Below the pieces are notes generated by a model that worked only from the letters and a program-made list of their open reading frames with translations, was not told the DNA's origin and searched no databases. This document shows positions 44,701-54,929 of a DNA stretch of 64,000 nucleotides, piece after piece; the first letter of the stretch is position 1; each line of letters opens with the position of its first letter. Position numbers and translations under genes: made by a program. Source of the DNA: Ectocarpus siliculosus. Lineage: Eukaryota > Sar > Phaeophyceae > Ectocarpales > Ectocarpaceae. The DNA lies in NCBI GenBank assembly GCA_000310025.1, contig FN649735.1:306054-370053 (forward strand), given 5' to 3'.

Positions 44701-47700
44701 GCTTCCGAGAAAAAAAATTCGATCGTGAATACGACGAATTTTTCCACGTTCTGCAGCGTGGATGCACCTACGCGAACGTTACCGAGAACGTTGCCCGACT
44801 CTCACCTGCAATCGCAACAACCCCGCCCGCCTGTTGAGCCTCGTCGCAATGTCTGGGTGATCAGGGCCAAGCGCTTTTTCTCCTATCTCGATCGCCCTTA
44901 GGTACAGAGGGCCCGCCTCGGTATAGTCACACTGCAGATGTTGATCAACATGCGATATGTGTGCCAATGTAGTGGAAAGTGTGCGATGGGATTTTTGTCA
45001 AGCCTAATGTAGTTTGCTGCTCCGGAAGAAGCGCGCAAGTATCCACGCACGGATGGACGTTGAGCATGTCGCAACTTTCGTATGATCCCGTCCCAAGGAT
45101 GCCTGGGAGATCTCCCGAATCCTCGTGAGCAACAGTTCCGTCGAGACTGCCTAGACATGAGTAGGTGGAAGGCATTGGATCGCCAGAAGCGAAAATAACC
45201 TTTCCCCAAAGAACATGGATCCTGCAATAAATATCAAGAATATACCCGCCTCTCACCTGCGTCTCCAACAAACCAGCTCGGTTGCTGAGCCAGGTCCCCA
45301 CGTTGGGGTGATCACGACCCAGCGTTTTCTCGCCAATCTCAATAGCTTGGCGGTACTTGTGGTCAGCCTGCTCATACTTGCCCTGCGAAATAGACGATAA
45401 GGGCGAGTGCGCAGCTTGTTGTAATAGCTCTCTCGTAGAGAACGTATCCGGATAATCCGCGAGAAGAGGCAACCCGGATAGTCAGGCATTTTTCCCAGAA
45501 TGTCCTCAACGAAGTCGGCGAAAAATACCCCGGCATTAACATTCACTCCTTCCTATCCGGAGGTTTACCACCGTGATGCCCTTGTCGGATAGGCCGGTCG
45601 ATGTTGGAACACACCGTACAATTCCCTACTAGTACACCTTCCTCTTTAAACCACCCTTGGTGGAACACAAAGACGTTGAGATGTAGCCCCTGGGCAATCT
45701 TGTTTCTCTTTGTCACCTCTATGTCATTGACTTGCTCCCGGGCGATGCTACGAAAACAAAAGATGCATGTAGGCGCCCCCCGTGGGGTTCACAGGAAATT
45801 GAAGCAATTCATTCCAGCAACACTGCTGTTGTTGTACACTGGTGCTGCTGAAAGCTTTCCTATCACCCTTGTTCTGTTTCTTGACTACGTCCTCGAAGAT
45901 GTTGTTTAAATCTGGCAAAGCAGCGCGAGAGATCCGCGCAGCAAATTGTGGTCAGTGGGTGTATCGTGTGTCCAGGAGATGTCTCGAAACAGCGAGCAAA
46001 ACCCCGGAGAATTAATGGCCCAGGCGATTTTTTGGGTCCAAGGATCGCACCCGTACCTTTGAAAAGGCCCTACGCGTTCTGTTTCACAAGGCCTTTGTTC
46101 CCCTAAACATCTGTAGGCGCCCCCCCAGGCGTTCTCAACGGGAATTGCAGACTTGCCGAAATACAACAACGCGATGGATAAATGGACAAATGGAACTGTG
46201 AGGCTGTCAGCACGCCCCCGCAACTCTCGACTATGGTTTCGGCGAAGAGTGGAGCAGCACGCCGAAACCCGGGGAACCCACGATGCTTCTCGCAAAGTGA
46301 ACAATATCTGACCTGACTCTCCAACAACTGGGCCTGGTTGTTGAGTCCGACGGCCATGTTCGGGTGCTCAGCCCCGAGTGCCTCCTCCCAGATCTTGATC
46401 GCAAGCTCGTAGAGTGGCTCCGCTTCAGCGCACTTGCCCTGGAGGGTGCGTGAGTGAGAAGGGTGGTCAAGGCGAGTACCAGCCGGTACCACCGCAACGG
46501 AAGAAGATGTGCACCAACCGCTTCGAGTCACCACCAGAAACGTCCTGTAGAACTCTGCCGGCTTTCACCTGCTCGCGCAATAACTCCGCACGGTTGTTGA
46601 AGTCTGCAGCCACTGTTGGGTGTTGTGGCCCAAGAACCGCCTCGTTGATTGCAGCAGCTCTTTTGAAGAAAGGGTCTGCTTCGGAGTACTCGCCCTGGGA
46701 AACAGAGTGGAGGGAACAGAGGATAGAAAATATGGGCAGGGCTACACAGACTAGGCGAGCGATAAAAAAATATTGCTTCACAACCCCGATCGGTTGTCGG
46801 TTGTTGCAGTCACACCAAGAAAACAAATCAACTACAGTATCATACTTCATGCTTCCACTCAGAGGAGTCCTGGCTCTCACCTGCAGCTGTAGCAACGCCG
46901 CCCGGTTGTTGAGCGACTGGGCTACATCTGGATGATCCAGGCCCAGGACCTTCTCTCGAATAGCCTGTGACCGCTCAAAGAACTGTTGCGCATCAGCATA
47001 TTTTCCCTGTGAAAGTTAGTTGGTACAAGGAAGTGCCCCACCAACGGTTGTTGAGTACGACGTGTATTGGGTGCCGTTAGACATGTCCGTGGCAATGTAC
47101 TCTCGGCTCTTGCCTTACTCTCCGCCAAAAACGAGGCTCAGTTGCCACACAGAAATTCCTTGGACAATTCTTGGCTCTCACCTGCTGTTGTAGCAACGCC
47201 GCCCGGTTGTTGAGCGACTGGGCTACATCGGGATGATCCGGACCCAGGACCTTCTCTCGAATATCTTGTGACCGCTCATAGAGTGGTGCTGCCTCAGCAT
47301 AGTTGCCCTGTGAAACGCAATTGTGGTTGGTGTCAGGCAATGGCCTACCAGCGGGTGTTGAGATCGGGTGCCATTGGACATGTTCGTGGACGGTAAGGCA
47401 GTGGCCCACCAGCAGCTGTTGAGATCGACGACATCTATTGGGTGCTATTAAGCACGTTCGCCAGTAGATATTGCCCGCGGCCCTCACCTTACTCTCCGCC
47501 AAGAACGAGGCCCAGTTGTCGAGGACCGTGGCAACCTCCGGGTGCTCCTCACCGAAAAGTTTCTCATTTATGTCCTTGGCGCGCTTGAACAGTCGTTCGG
47601 CTTCTTCATACTTCCCCTTGAATGCAACGGAAAGGTGCAAAATAAGGGTGTATAGAAAATGCGAAGGAAAAATTGCTCAACGAAACCCACGGGTGTTGAG

Positions 47701-50661
47701 CGCCAGGGTCCATCGGGGTGCTCCGAACATGGGGATTTCTCTGGTATTGCGTGTGACCGCTCATAAAGTATCTCGGCCTCAAGATACTTACACGATGAGA
47801 GGAGCAGAGGGATGATGTCGTCGTCGATCAAAGCGGGGCATCAGCCAAAACGTTTTTGGACCCGTGGAAGAATGCGAGCAAACCATTGGACTCCCATATT
47901 CCTACAACGGAATCTCATCTACAAAAAACTACTCAGCGTTTTCACCACAAACAGGTTGTACGCTTCGATACCTCCAGCGGCTTTTTCTAGTACCGGGCGC
48001 ATGAGAAAACAACGCCAACCCCCGCTTGTTGAGCTCGATTTTCACGTCTTGGTGATCAGACTATCTCTCCTTTCTCAGAAGGTCGAAGGTACAAATATTC
48101 CGCCTCAGCAAGCTTACCCTCCGGGTTATCGTTGCAGACAAACATGATCTGGGTGATGTTAAGAGCAGAAGAAATTGCCGCAAGGCGTACTGTTGGCACT
48201 GCTGGGTGATCTGCAACAACAACTCGGACAATATACCCTACAACCCCGAGGCGGCACCACAGCACACTCCATGCAACAGAAAAATAACGATCGCCTTGGA
48301 TTTCCAGAAAACTAAACCGAACCGCACCTGATTCTGCACCACGATGGCCTTGTCGTTCATCCACACAGCAATTTCCGGATGACCTTCACCAAGGGTCTTC
48401 TCTCCGTCAACGATAGCTCTAGTGTACAACGGTTCCGCCTCGTCGTACTTGCCCTGCAACGAGGGGTGGAAACGTGCAAGGAGCGTGGTGGAAGCTATCG
48501 ATCTCGCTCCGGACCACAGCACTCACAAGCCCCGCGTGATGTCAAAGCGGTGAAGCAAGACCTGCTTGGATATGATTTTGGTGGCCTCTTGCAAAATTCG
48601 ATTGCTCCAGTGTAGCATATGGTTCTACCTGGAGATAGGTGAACGCCAATCAATACATTGTTTCTTCAACGACTCCGCTCGGTGGTTGAGCGAACAATAA
48701 TCATGGTTCCACGTGGACTTTCAGAAATCGAGGTGTTTAGAGAACGAAGCACCTCGTATCACGCTGGGAGTCATCATTCCACCAACCACCCATCAATTGA
48801 GAACGGGCGGTGATGCACCCTCCCGGTTAATCGTCAACAACATGCACTATGTCACCTGCGGGTGCTCAACCATTTGACACTGCGTCTGTGAAAGTGCGTG
48901 TTTAATGCCCTTCGTATGTTGCCGGGTAAGTTAACCTCGCACCTAGTCTATACAAATATCATCCGTGACGCCGCTAATGAGACTCGACCAAGAAAAAAAC
49001 AAGGCATGATGATTGCCCACACGAAATGAAAAATTGCCGTTAACAAAGGCCTCCCCAGCTAATATGTGAAGGACATGGAGATGCTACCTTCAACAAGCAA
49101 ACCTACGACCAACCTGTCGCTCCAAACAGTCACCAAGATCAGCCGCCGCTTGAATTTCTTGGCGGAACACCCACTTCCATTCCTTGGTTGCGTTGTCCTT
49201 CAAACCTCGAACGGTGCGCTCGGCCTCAGAGAGCGCCTATGAGGGGAGCACAGGAAAACAACCGTGCGACAAATGTGTGTGGCAGTGTGGCTCGATACCG
49301 TGTGCGTTGTACATCTACCGCGATTTCCATAACAATAGTCTCCGGGACCTGCGGTAAGCTACGGTGCCATTTACCTTTCTGTGCCCATCCTCTGCATGGG
49401 CGTACCGCCCAGCGGAAAGCTGCAAGCGCGGCAGCAAAAACCCGGTCTCATGCCAGTTGCCCTCAGCCAGGTGGATCATCTCATCCATAACCTCGCGCGA
49501 CAGGTTCTCGAAGAGTTGGTCCGCTACCATCGCCTTAGTCACGTTAAGATCCCGCGCCCACTCGTACACAACGTGCTGATGGCGCTTTAAGTTGTAGAAC
49601 TCCCGGAGGTGCAGCTGAATCTCGCATAGATGCCCGTTAACAACGGCGTTCAGTTTCACATCCCGGTAGCCGCTGGGCATCCAGTCGGAGATGAACCCGT
49701 TAGTGACCCGAAAAATATCTCGTGGCTGCGCAAGGGTAACCGGGAAGCAGAAAAACGGACGGTATCATCAATGCCCAACCTGAATGTGTGAGTGCGCCCA
49801 CAAAGGCCACCTCTCTCGCTTCCGTACAAGAACAAGAAAGAAGAACAATCTTCTTGGAACGCGAGGGAATACACGAGTAGGCACCTTTCGCAGTGCCCAC
49901 CATCCACGTTCGCTCCGAGAGCCAGATGTTCCTCGGTACTGCATGTTGAGTTGGTACAGCATACAACCATATGCTATATAGTCGATATCATGGAATCCCA
50001 TCACTCCCAGGTAGTGCATGAGGAAATACAACGGACCGAGCGATTCTCTTTGCACTCCACGAACAAGGTTGTGGAATGATGCCTTCTGAAAACCTGAACT
50101 GGACATCCTGCTGACCTTTAGTTTTCTCGTGATGCCCAAGTATGCCTGCTTGAGGTCCTCCGGCTTCTTGCAGACCACGGACAAGCGAGCCATGTCGGCG
50201 ACCTTCCGGACGTCTCCGCTATAAAAGTTGACGGTCTTGCGTTCCGTGCTTTCGAGCGACTTGACGTCCGCGAACTGGACTTCACATCCTTCCAGTCCGC
50301 CGACAACATTCTGGACGAGTTCGTCCAAACACCGTTTCGCAACTTTGGCGGCCGCAAGGTAGAAACGTAGCTTCTCCGCAAGGTCACACTTCTGCCGTTT
50401 TATTTTCTGAGGCTGCAACATGTCCTTCGTTCGAGCCGGGGAGATACCGCGAACGCACTCAAGACCTCCATCCTTGTTGCGCTCATAGCACAACTGGTCA
50501 TACTCTCGTTCGAAGTGCAGAACCGTCTCGACTTGAAGAAATTTGAGCAAATTGATCATGGCGCATCGTTCAAGGGGCGTCGCAATACCGCTTCCGGGAG
50601 CATAATTCTTCAGGTAGGCCTCCACCTGGAGAAGGTCCTCGATGTTGAATCCGCCATACAC
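41741..50661 (-). CDS. RelA/SpoT-fold-like plus TPR repeat gene, one TPR per exon
   Basis: Minus-strand exons, from 5' to 3': 50116-50661 and 49375-49725 (RelA/SpoT-like), 49114-49236 (linker), then TPR exons 48328-48453, 47488-47616, 47182-47307, 46881-47006, 46569-46694, 46313-46438, 45257-45382, 44806-44931, 43630-43755, 42847-42972, 42311-42436, 42101-42226 and 41741-41863. Every listed exon starts and ends in phase 0 with AG before and GT after. Most TPR exons begin GG(C/G/T)AA and encode 42 residues of kinesin-light-chain-type TPR (GKYEEAEPLYKRS, DHPDVA, LNNRA). The 5' end and start codon were not found. TPRs bind peptides or proteins. In brown algae, TPR proteins with such exons have been proposed as recognition receptors (NB-ARC-TPR); this one lacks NB-ARC and has a different N-terminal domain. 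The function is unknown. Confidence 0.8.
43398..43450 (+). other. Class II tRNA-like 5' half (tRNA-Ser/Leu type)
   Basis: GTCCCAGTGGCTGAGCGG followed by TTTAAGGCAGTGG matches the acceptor 5' strand, D arm and A box (TGGCTGAGCGG) of a serine or leucine tRNA. No matching anticodon stem, T arm or B box follows, so this is a tRNA fragment or the head of a SINE. It lies in an intron of the TPR gene on the opposite strand. Confidence 0.45.
43490..43614. mobile_element. 125-bp MITE with CAGTCGTGG ends, in a TPR-gene intron
   Basis: The left end CAGTCGTGGCTCCGATATA and the right end ending GCCACGACTG are inverted repeats. TA flanks the left end; the right flank is AA, perhaps a mutated TA. A subterminal GGCTCCGATATA block is repeated inside. 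It shares the first nine bases with the element at 9331-11141, suggesting related transposase recognition. Confidence 0.65.
47111..47155 (-). pseudogene. Ghost of a TPR exon end within an intron
   Basis: The last ~35 bases of exon 47488-47616 and the intron bases after it reappear here without the rest of the exon (GCCTCGTTTTTGGCGGAGAGTAAGG-like; over 85% match). The GT of the donor is altered to GC. It marks the edge of a tandem duplication that also made exons 46881-47006 and 47182-47307. Confidence 0.7.
47690..47795 (-). pseudogene. Dead TPR exon
   Basis: Readable as CKYLEAEILYERSHAIPEKS then SEHPDG, after which the frame drifts. The acceptor before the expected GGNAAG start has decayed to CGTGTAAG, so splicing should not occur. 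It lies between two intact cassettes. Confidence 0.65.
48005..48118 (-). pseudogene. Dead TPR exon
   Basis: Begins GKLAEAEYLYLR like an intact cassette but lacks the AG acceptor. It hits a stop after EKGEI; the DHQDVKIELNKRG part continues in another frame. Confidence 0.65.
48655..48715 (-). pseudogene. Fragment of a TPR exon end
   Basis: SLNHRAESLKK, resembling the conserved LNNRA---- end of the cassettes, without a recognisable first half or donor. It is the outermost trace of the array on its 5' side. Confidence 0.45.
49114..49236 (-). CDS. Linker exon between RelA/SpoT-like domain and TPRs
   Basis: 41 residues, phase 0, bounded by ATAG/GCGCTC and CAG/GTTGGT. The sequence (ALSEAERTVRGLKDNATKEW, then LGDCLERQ) is helical with the same length as the TPR cassettes and could be a highly diverged first TPR or capping helix pair. 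Confidence 0.65.
49375..50661 (-). CDS. Exons encoding the RelA/SpoT-fold-like domain
   Basis: Two exons: 50116-50661 (182 residues, starts V-Y-G-G-F after GTAG) and 49375-49725 (117 residues). Key parts are FYSGDVRKVADMARLSVVC (the D--R segment seen in RelA/SpoT synthetase folds), then PRDIFRVTNGFI, SGYRDVKLNAVVNG and CEIQLHLREFYNLKRHQH followed by VVYEWARDL (the GYR and E-x-Q motifs). In (p)ppGpp synthetases these surround the active site. The usual basic R-x-K-x5-K stretch upstream is not clear, so enzymatic activity is uncertain. The intron is 390 bp with donor GTCAGC. Family assignment is by motif reading only. Confidence 0.65.
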
Positions 50662-51294
50662 CTACGGCACAAAGCGAGGGATTTCCAGTAGTGTGGACCC
50701 AAACGTTAAAAGAACTAACCGGTGAATAAATAGTGGTTTGTCGCAATGCCCGTAGTATGGTGGAGAATGGCTTGTGGCAGACTGCATCCAAGGAAACGTC
50801 AGGGAAGAGAACACCGATCCTTTTCAGAAGCAAAACGCGATGGCGTTGGGTCGTGAGTGAGTGATGACGCAAGGACTTTCGGCGGATGAAAGAACGCCGC
50901 CAAATCTATATCGGGAGTCAGTCGGTTGTGTACTGGGGAATCACGATCGGACGGACTGCCACACAAGCAGACTTTGTGGTGCGGGTGCACAGTACCCATG
51001 CAGTGAATACTTGAGGCGCTCCCGTTCCTTCGTTTGCACCAAGGCCGGCGCGTCAAATTTCCTTCATGCCTGGACAACTCGCGTAATCCTCAAACTTAAC
51101 GCCAATGCCGCATGCCCATCGCAGTTGAGGACTCCTCCCAATTCACCACAAGCACCGATAGAGAAAACGGACTAAACAATCAATATGGTGATCCCCACGG
51201 GACAACGTGCAGGAGATAAAAATCACGAGGATCTCTCCAAGTCTGGTACCATAGATGTCACCAAGCTATTGGATTAATTCTGCAGAGAGCATAA
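50662..51294. other. Upstream of the TPR gene; first exon not identified
   Basis: The coding exon at 50661 starts in phase 0 at a splice acceptor, so at least one 5' exon should lie here or further upstream. No convincing start was found. Confidence 0.3.
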
Positions 51295-52365
51295 GAACAA
51301 TTCGATCCAAACGCCAGGATCTGCCCTCGACGATTGGGCACCTAGGAAGTTAAACCACTACCATGTGGTAGCTTTCAACCCACCTAGCTTAATCCTCCGT
51401 ACTAATGTTTTTTCAACGTATGGTGGTCTCGATTGATCGTAGCTACTGCAAAGACGTAACGAGGTAAAATTCCATGACCAGTTTCGCCTTCCTCCGCCTT
51501 TCAAGCTACTATAACAGCTCGCTTCTTATCGGTGCGAACACCCTGACGTCGTTCAAAGCCGTTTGATAATAATCGACCAAATCCCATCAAGGTAAAGTGG
51601 GTGGAAAATACGGCGATACTGATGCAGAGGTGGGTGGAGGAGAAAGAGAGAACTGGTGTCCACGAAGCAAGGGAAATTGTGCTGGCGAGAAGGAGGGTGA
51701 TGGTGGCACGGAGGAGAAAAATAACTTGCAGCAACGAAAGAGGAGGGAGTTGAAGGAGAGAGAGGGATGTAGACAAGAACGAAGAGACAAAGTAGACAGA
51801 GCGTATATATTTTAAACATGCCGATAGACATGCAGCGGGAATGACATCAATTGAGACGTGCCCGTGAAAACGATGGTGGTGATTGTATTGGGAGCAACTG
51901 TTTTGGGAGTGAGGAAGGAGAAGGAAAGGGAAAGGGAAGAACGGAGAAGGATGGAAACGGTGATTATGGTGGAGAAAAACATGGCGTGGAAGAGAACAAG
52001 AGCTTTGGGCCTGATGACCTTCCTCACAACAAACGCCTCAGGACCATGTGGAGAGGACCTGCCGAAAAGTGGTGGGGATATTGGCGACGAGAGCGGCGGG
52101 TGGTAAAAAATGCAGGGAGGGCGATGAAAGCACTCCGAAACGGACGCGCGCCCAAAAGTAGCAGCCATGGTATACACCTGAGTTTTCTTCTGTTTTTGCT
52201 ACAGAGAGTAAGCACAGCCTCCTCCATGACGTCCCTTACGGGGTCCCAGATCATCACTTATTCTAGAAGCATTGTGTTGTCAACGCACAGCGACTGACGT
52301 TTTTTCATTGATCAGCCGGTTAGCACGGTCGATGCCAAAAATACATACAAACACACACACACACG
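51295..52365 (+). repeat. Dispersed repeat, long copy A
   Basis: Shares with 60250-61130 an ordered series of blocks: GCCAGGATC(T/C)GCCCTCGA; TTTCAACG(T/A)ATGGTGGTC; AGGAAAGGGAAAGGGAAGAA; CCTTACGGGGTCCCAG; and the tail ATCAGCCGGTTAGC(A/G)CGGTC followed by a CA run. The central frame (51851-52297) is related to that of copy B but diverges after ~70 codons. The tail next to a CA microsatellite resembles the 3' end of a retroposon. Confidence 0.65.
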
Positions 52366-53060
52366 AGTCTTTCTCCTTTGAAAGAAATTGGAAATCGGCT
52401 TGTCCGGACAGGACTGCTGTTTCGTCCCAACTTCCTCTGCGCTCCGCGCCCTCCCCTACCGGGCCTTGGGGCGGGGTAACCCGAAGAAAAATGTGCGTCG
52501 TCGTTATTCCTCCGCTACTTGACATGTCTTCATTGCTCGGCCGGCAACATAGCGTCATTGATGCAAAAATAAAGAAAAACGCACACGCGTTTGGGTCAGA
52601 AAGCGTCGGTGTCTGTCTTTCACACTATGTAAGGCTGGCGCCTGTTTATTTGGTAGCGCGAGCGACGAGAACGCCAAGTTGCACACAAGTTCGCTTACCA
52701 CAGCATGCTCAGCATCGCTGCCGCCGCCCTCGCTTGCTCCGCTCATGGCACCTCTCCCTCACAGCAAGTATGTGCGTGATCCGCGCAATAAGGTGGCTAC
52801 TTGATATCAGGGTGCTAACAACGTAATGCCGTTGGGCTGGGTTGGGTGAAGAGCAGCAGTGCAACAAGTAGTGTGACAAGTGCAAGTTCTCTTGCGGCAA
52901 GCAGCAAGCAGCAGATACACTGACCAATCAGACAGCTTCCTTTGTAATTGCGGCGCAATTACTGTCTGAGTTGCGAAGTGCCGTTGTGTGGGTCATTGTG
53001 TCACACTGCTGTGATACAAGACAGACAAGCAGTGAGGCGAAACGAGAGCAGAGAGCGAAG

Positions 53061-53110
<50 letters not shown>

Positions 53111-53990
53111 ACGGAGGTGTGAGGAAAAGGAGGAGAAGTGGGCGAAAAGGGCAGCGCAGCGCGTGCACCTAAAGTGGCTGGAGGTGAGGTTTACATAGAC
53201 TACAGATAGGCAGTTTACAACAGCAAGTATCTACCAAGGATGGTATGCCGAGCAATATCAGCATCTGTACCTACACATGTGTTTCCCGCCCAGAAGCGAT
53301 GGTGGGAAACTATGTAGTGTATGCCAACTGGCTCTCCCATCCTTCATCCGATAGTATATTTTACACTGTAGCGCATAGCAAAGTTGCCCCGTGTGATTTT
53401 GTCCGTGGCTTCCGAGCCTGCACCGGACAGCTCCCTCCGACCCACTCGCTCGAAGTGGTGGTTGTCAATAGCGTGATCCCGCGGATGCATCAAGATAACA
53501 ACACCGCAAGGGTAAGACTGATGTCATAAATAGAACGGCATAAGTGTGGCCGTTCTACAACACTTGGGCCTAGCTACACAGCAGGCGGTGGTTTCTAGCC
53601 AACTCAATATTATGTTGTTTGCACGCTCCTGGAGCGGTGCCTTAACACTGCTATTGTAGAACCTGGTATTGTTTCGTACATTTCGCAGTATGAGTACTGC
53701 TGTATTCCTTTCTGGTTGCCTAGGTTACGCAGACGGAGTTCTGTAGATCGGTCGATTTTCTCCATCGTGGGGCTCCACTTACGTACATCAGCATCAAAGA
53801 GGACCGCTGTGCTGATACACACCGCGAAGAGCATTGGCTGCGATGCCCCAAGTCAGAACGAGAAGCGCAGACAGAGGTGACCCCTCATTCCTCATGAAAC
53901 GTAGTTCTTTTTCTGGAACAGAAGGTTACTTTTTCTCCGCATGTGACCGACAACGCATTGCCTTATTGGACAGCTTTTCAACTACGACGG
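52366..53990. other. No gene; GA microsatellite at about 53068-53110
   Basis: The (GA)n run of about 20 units is the main feature. A second CATTGCTCGGCCGGCAACATAGCG region near 52535 is a distant relative of the dispersed repeat tail. No coding region is recognised. Confidence 0.4.
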
Positions 53991-54074
53991 ATGTACCTCA
54001 CGACAATACGAAGCGTTTTTACTGACACCTCCTTGCCCCGCCCCTTATCCCATCGGTGCGAAGGGCTAGAAGGC

Positions 54075-54929
54075 ATGCCCAACCCCGTTACGCAACCGGA
54101 CATCGTCTTCCGCCTGATGGAGTTCGTGGGTGGCGAGCAGTACCTCTTCTTTGCGGGGGTGTCTCGGACCTGGAGGGACGCGTGGGAGGGACGCCCGACG
54201 ACCACGCGTGCCGTCACTGCCGACACGGGGGTGCCCCAGCTGTCGCAGAGCTTCGAGTGCGGCCTGGCGCGGCGGAGCACGGTATGCCAAGACATTGCTG
54301 CCCTCGGAAGGCTTGACCTTCTCGTGTCCGCTCGCGAAGAATACGAGTGTCCCTGGGATGAGGACACGTGTTCGTACGCGTCCGAAAACGGACACGCTGA
54401 CGTGCTTCGATGGGCCTTCGCGAACGGTTGCCCGTGGGATGCTGATACCTGCACCATGGCTGCTCGGCACGGTCACTACTGTGTACTCAAGTGGGCCCGC
54501 AGCAACGGCTGCGACTGGAACAGCGAAACCTCCAAGCTAGCCGCGGTGGGGGGGAATTTCGAAGTCATACAGTATCTGCACAAGCATGGGTGCTCGTTGG
54601 ATGCTGACACCTGCTACGGAGCAGCCCGTGCTGGACACCTGAAAATCTTGATGTATTTGCGTGCCCATGGTTGCGAATGGGATCAATGGACAACTGCTGC
54701 AGCGGCTGCCCAGGGACACCTAACTATTCTTTCTTGGTCTCACCAAAATGGGTGCGTCATGGACGAGGATGTGAGTTATTTAGCAGCCCAAGAAGGTCGC
54801 CTAGATTGCATTGAATATGCGCTGGCAAACGGTGTCCCATTGCATGCGGAATGCCTGCAAGCCGCCAGGGAAAGCGACCATGCTGACATGGTGAATTGGT
54901 TGGTAGCAAACGGCTGTCCCGAACCCTAG
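54075..54929 (+). CDS. Ankyrin-repeat protein with F-box-like N-terminus
   Basis: Single-exon, 284-residue protein from ATG 54075; an earlier in-frame ATG at 53991 would add 28 residues. I chose 54075 because the F-box-like helix begins right after it (IVFRLMEFVGGEQYLFFAGV, then SRTWRDAW). From about residue 90 there are seven ankyrin-type units of 27 residues with the pattern D-T-C--AA--GH---L-W---NGC-W. This variant is common in large ankyrin families of brown algae and in some large DNA viruses. Ankyrins bind proteins; an F-box would link bound targets to an SCF ubiquitin ligase, but that role is inference. The absence of introns is unusual beside the intron-rich TPR gene and suggests a retrocopy or a family that spreads as intronless copies. 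Confidence 0.85.
   Translation: MPNPVTQPDIVFRLMEFVGGEQYLFFAGVSRTWRDAWEGRPTTTRAVTADTGVPQLSQSFECGLARRSTVCQDIAALGRLDLLVSAREEYECPWDEDTCSYASENGHADVLRWAFANGCPWDADTCTMAARHGHYCVLKWARSNGCDWNSETSKLAAVGGNFEVIQYLHKHGCSLDADTCYGAARAGHLKILMYLRAHGCEWDQWTTAAAAAQGHLTILSWSHQNGCVMDEDVSYLAAQEGRLDCIEYALANGVPLHAECLQAARESDHADMVNWLVANGCPEP

Larger units (their letters stand above)
41741..48453 (-). repeat. Array of 13 intact TPR exon cassettes
   Basis: Exon lengths are 123, ten or eleven at 126 and one at 129 bases, and all are symmetrical phase 0. Introns vary from about 84 to 930 bases. Helix B and the turn (DHP-V--LNNRA) are conserved, while helix A surface positions vary most. Exon 46881-47006 and exon 47182-47307 are the closest pair (33 of 42 residues the same). 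Loss or gain of any cassette would leave the reading frame intact. Confidence 0.85.
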
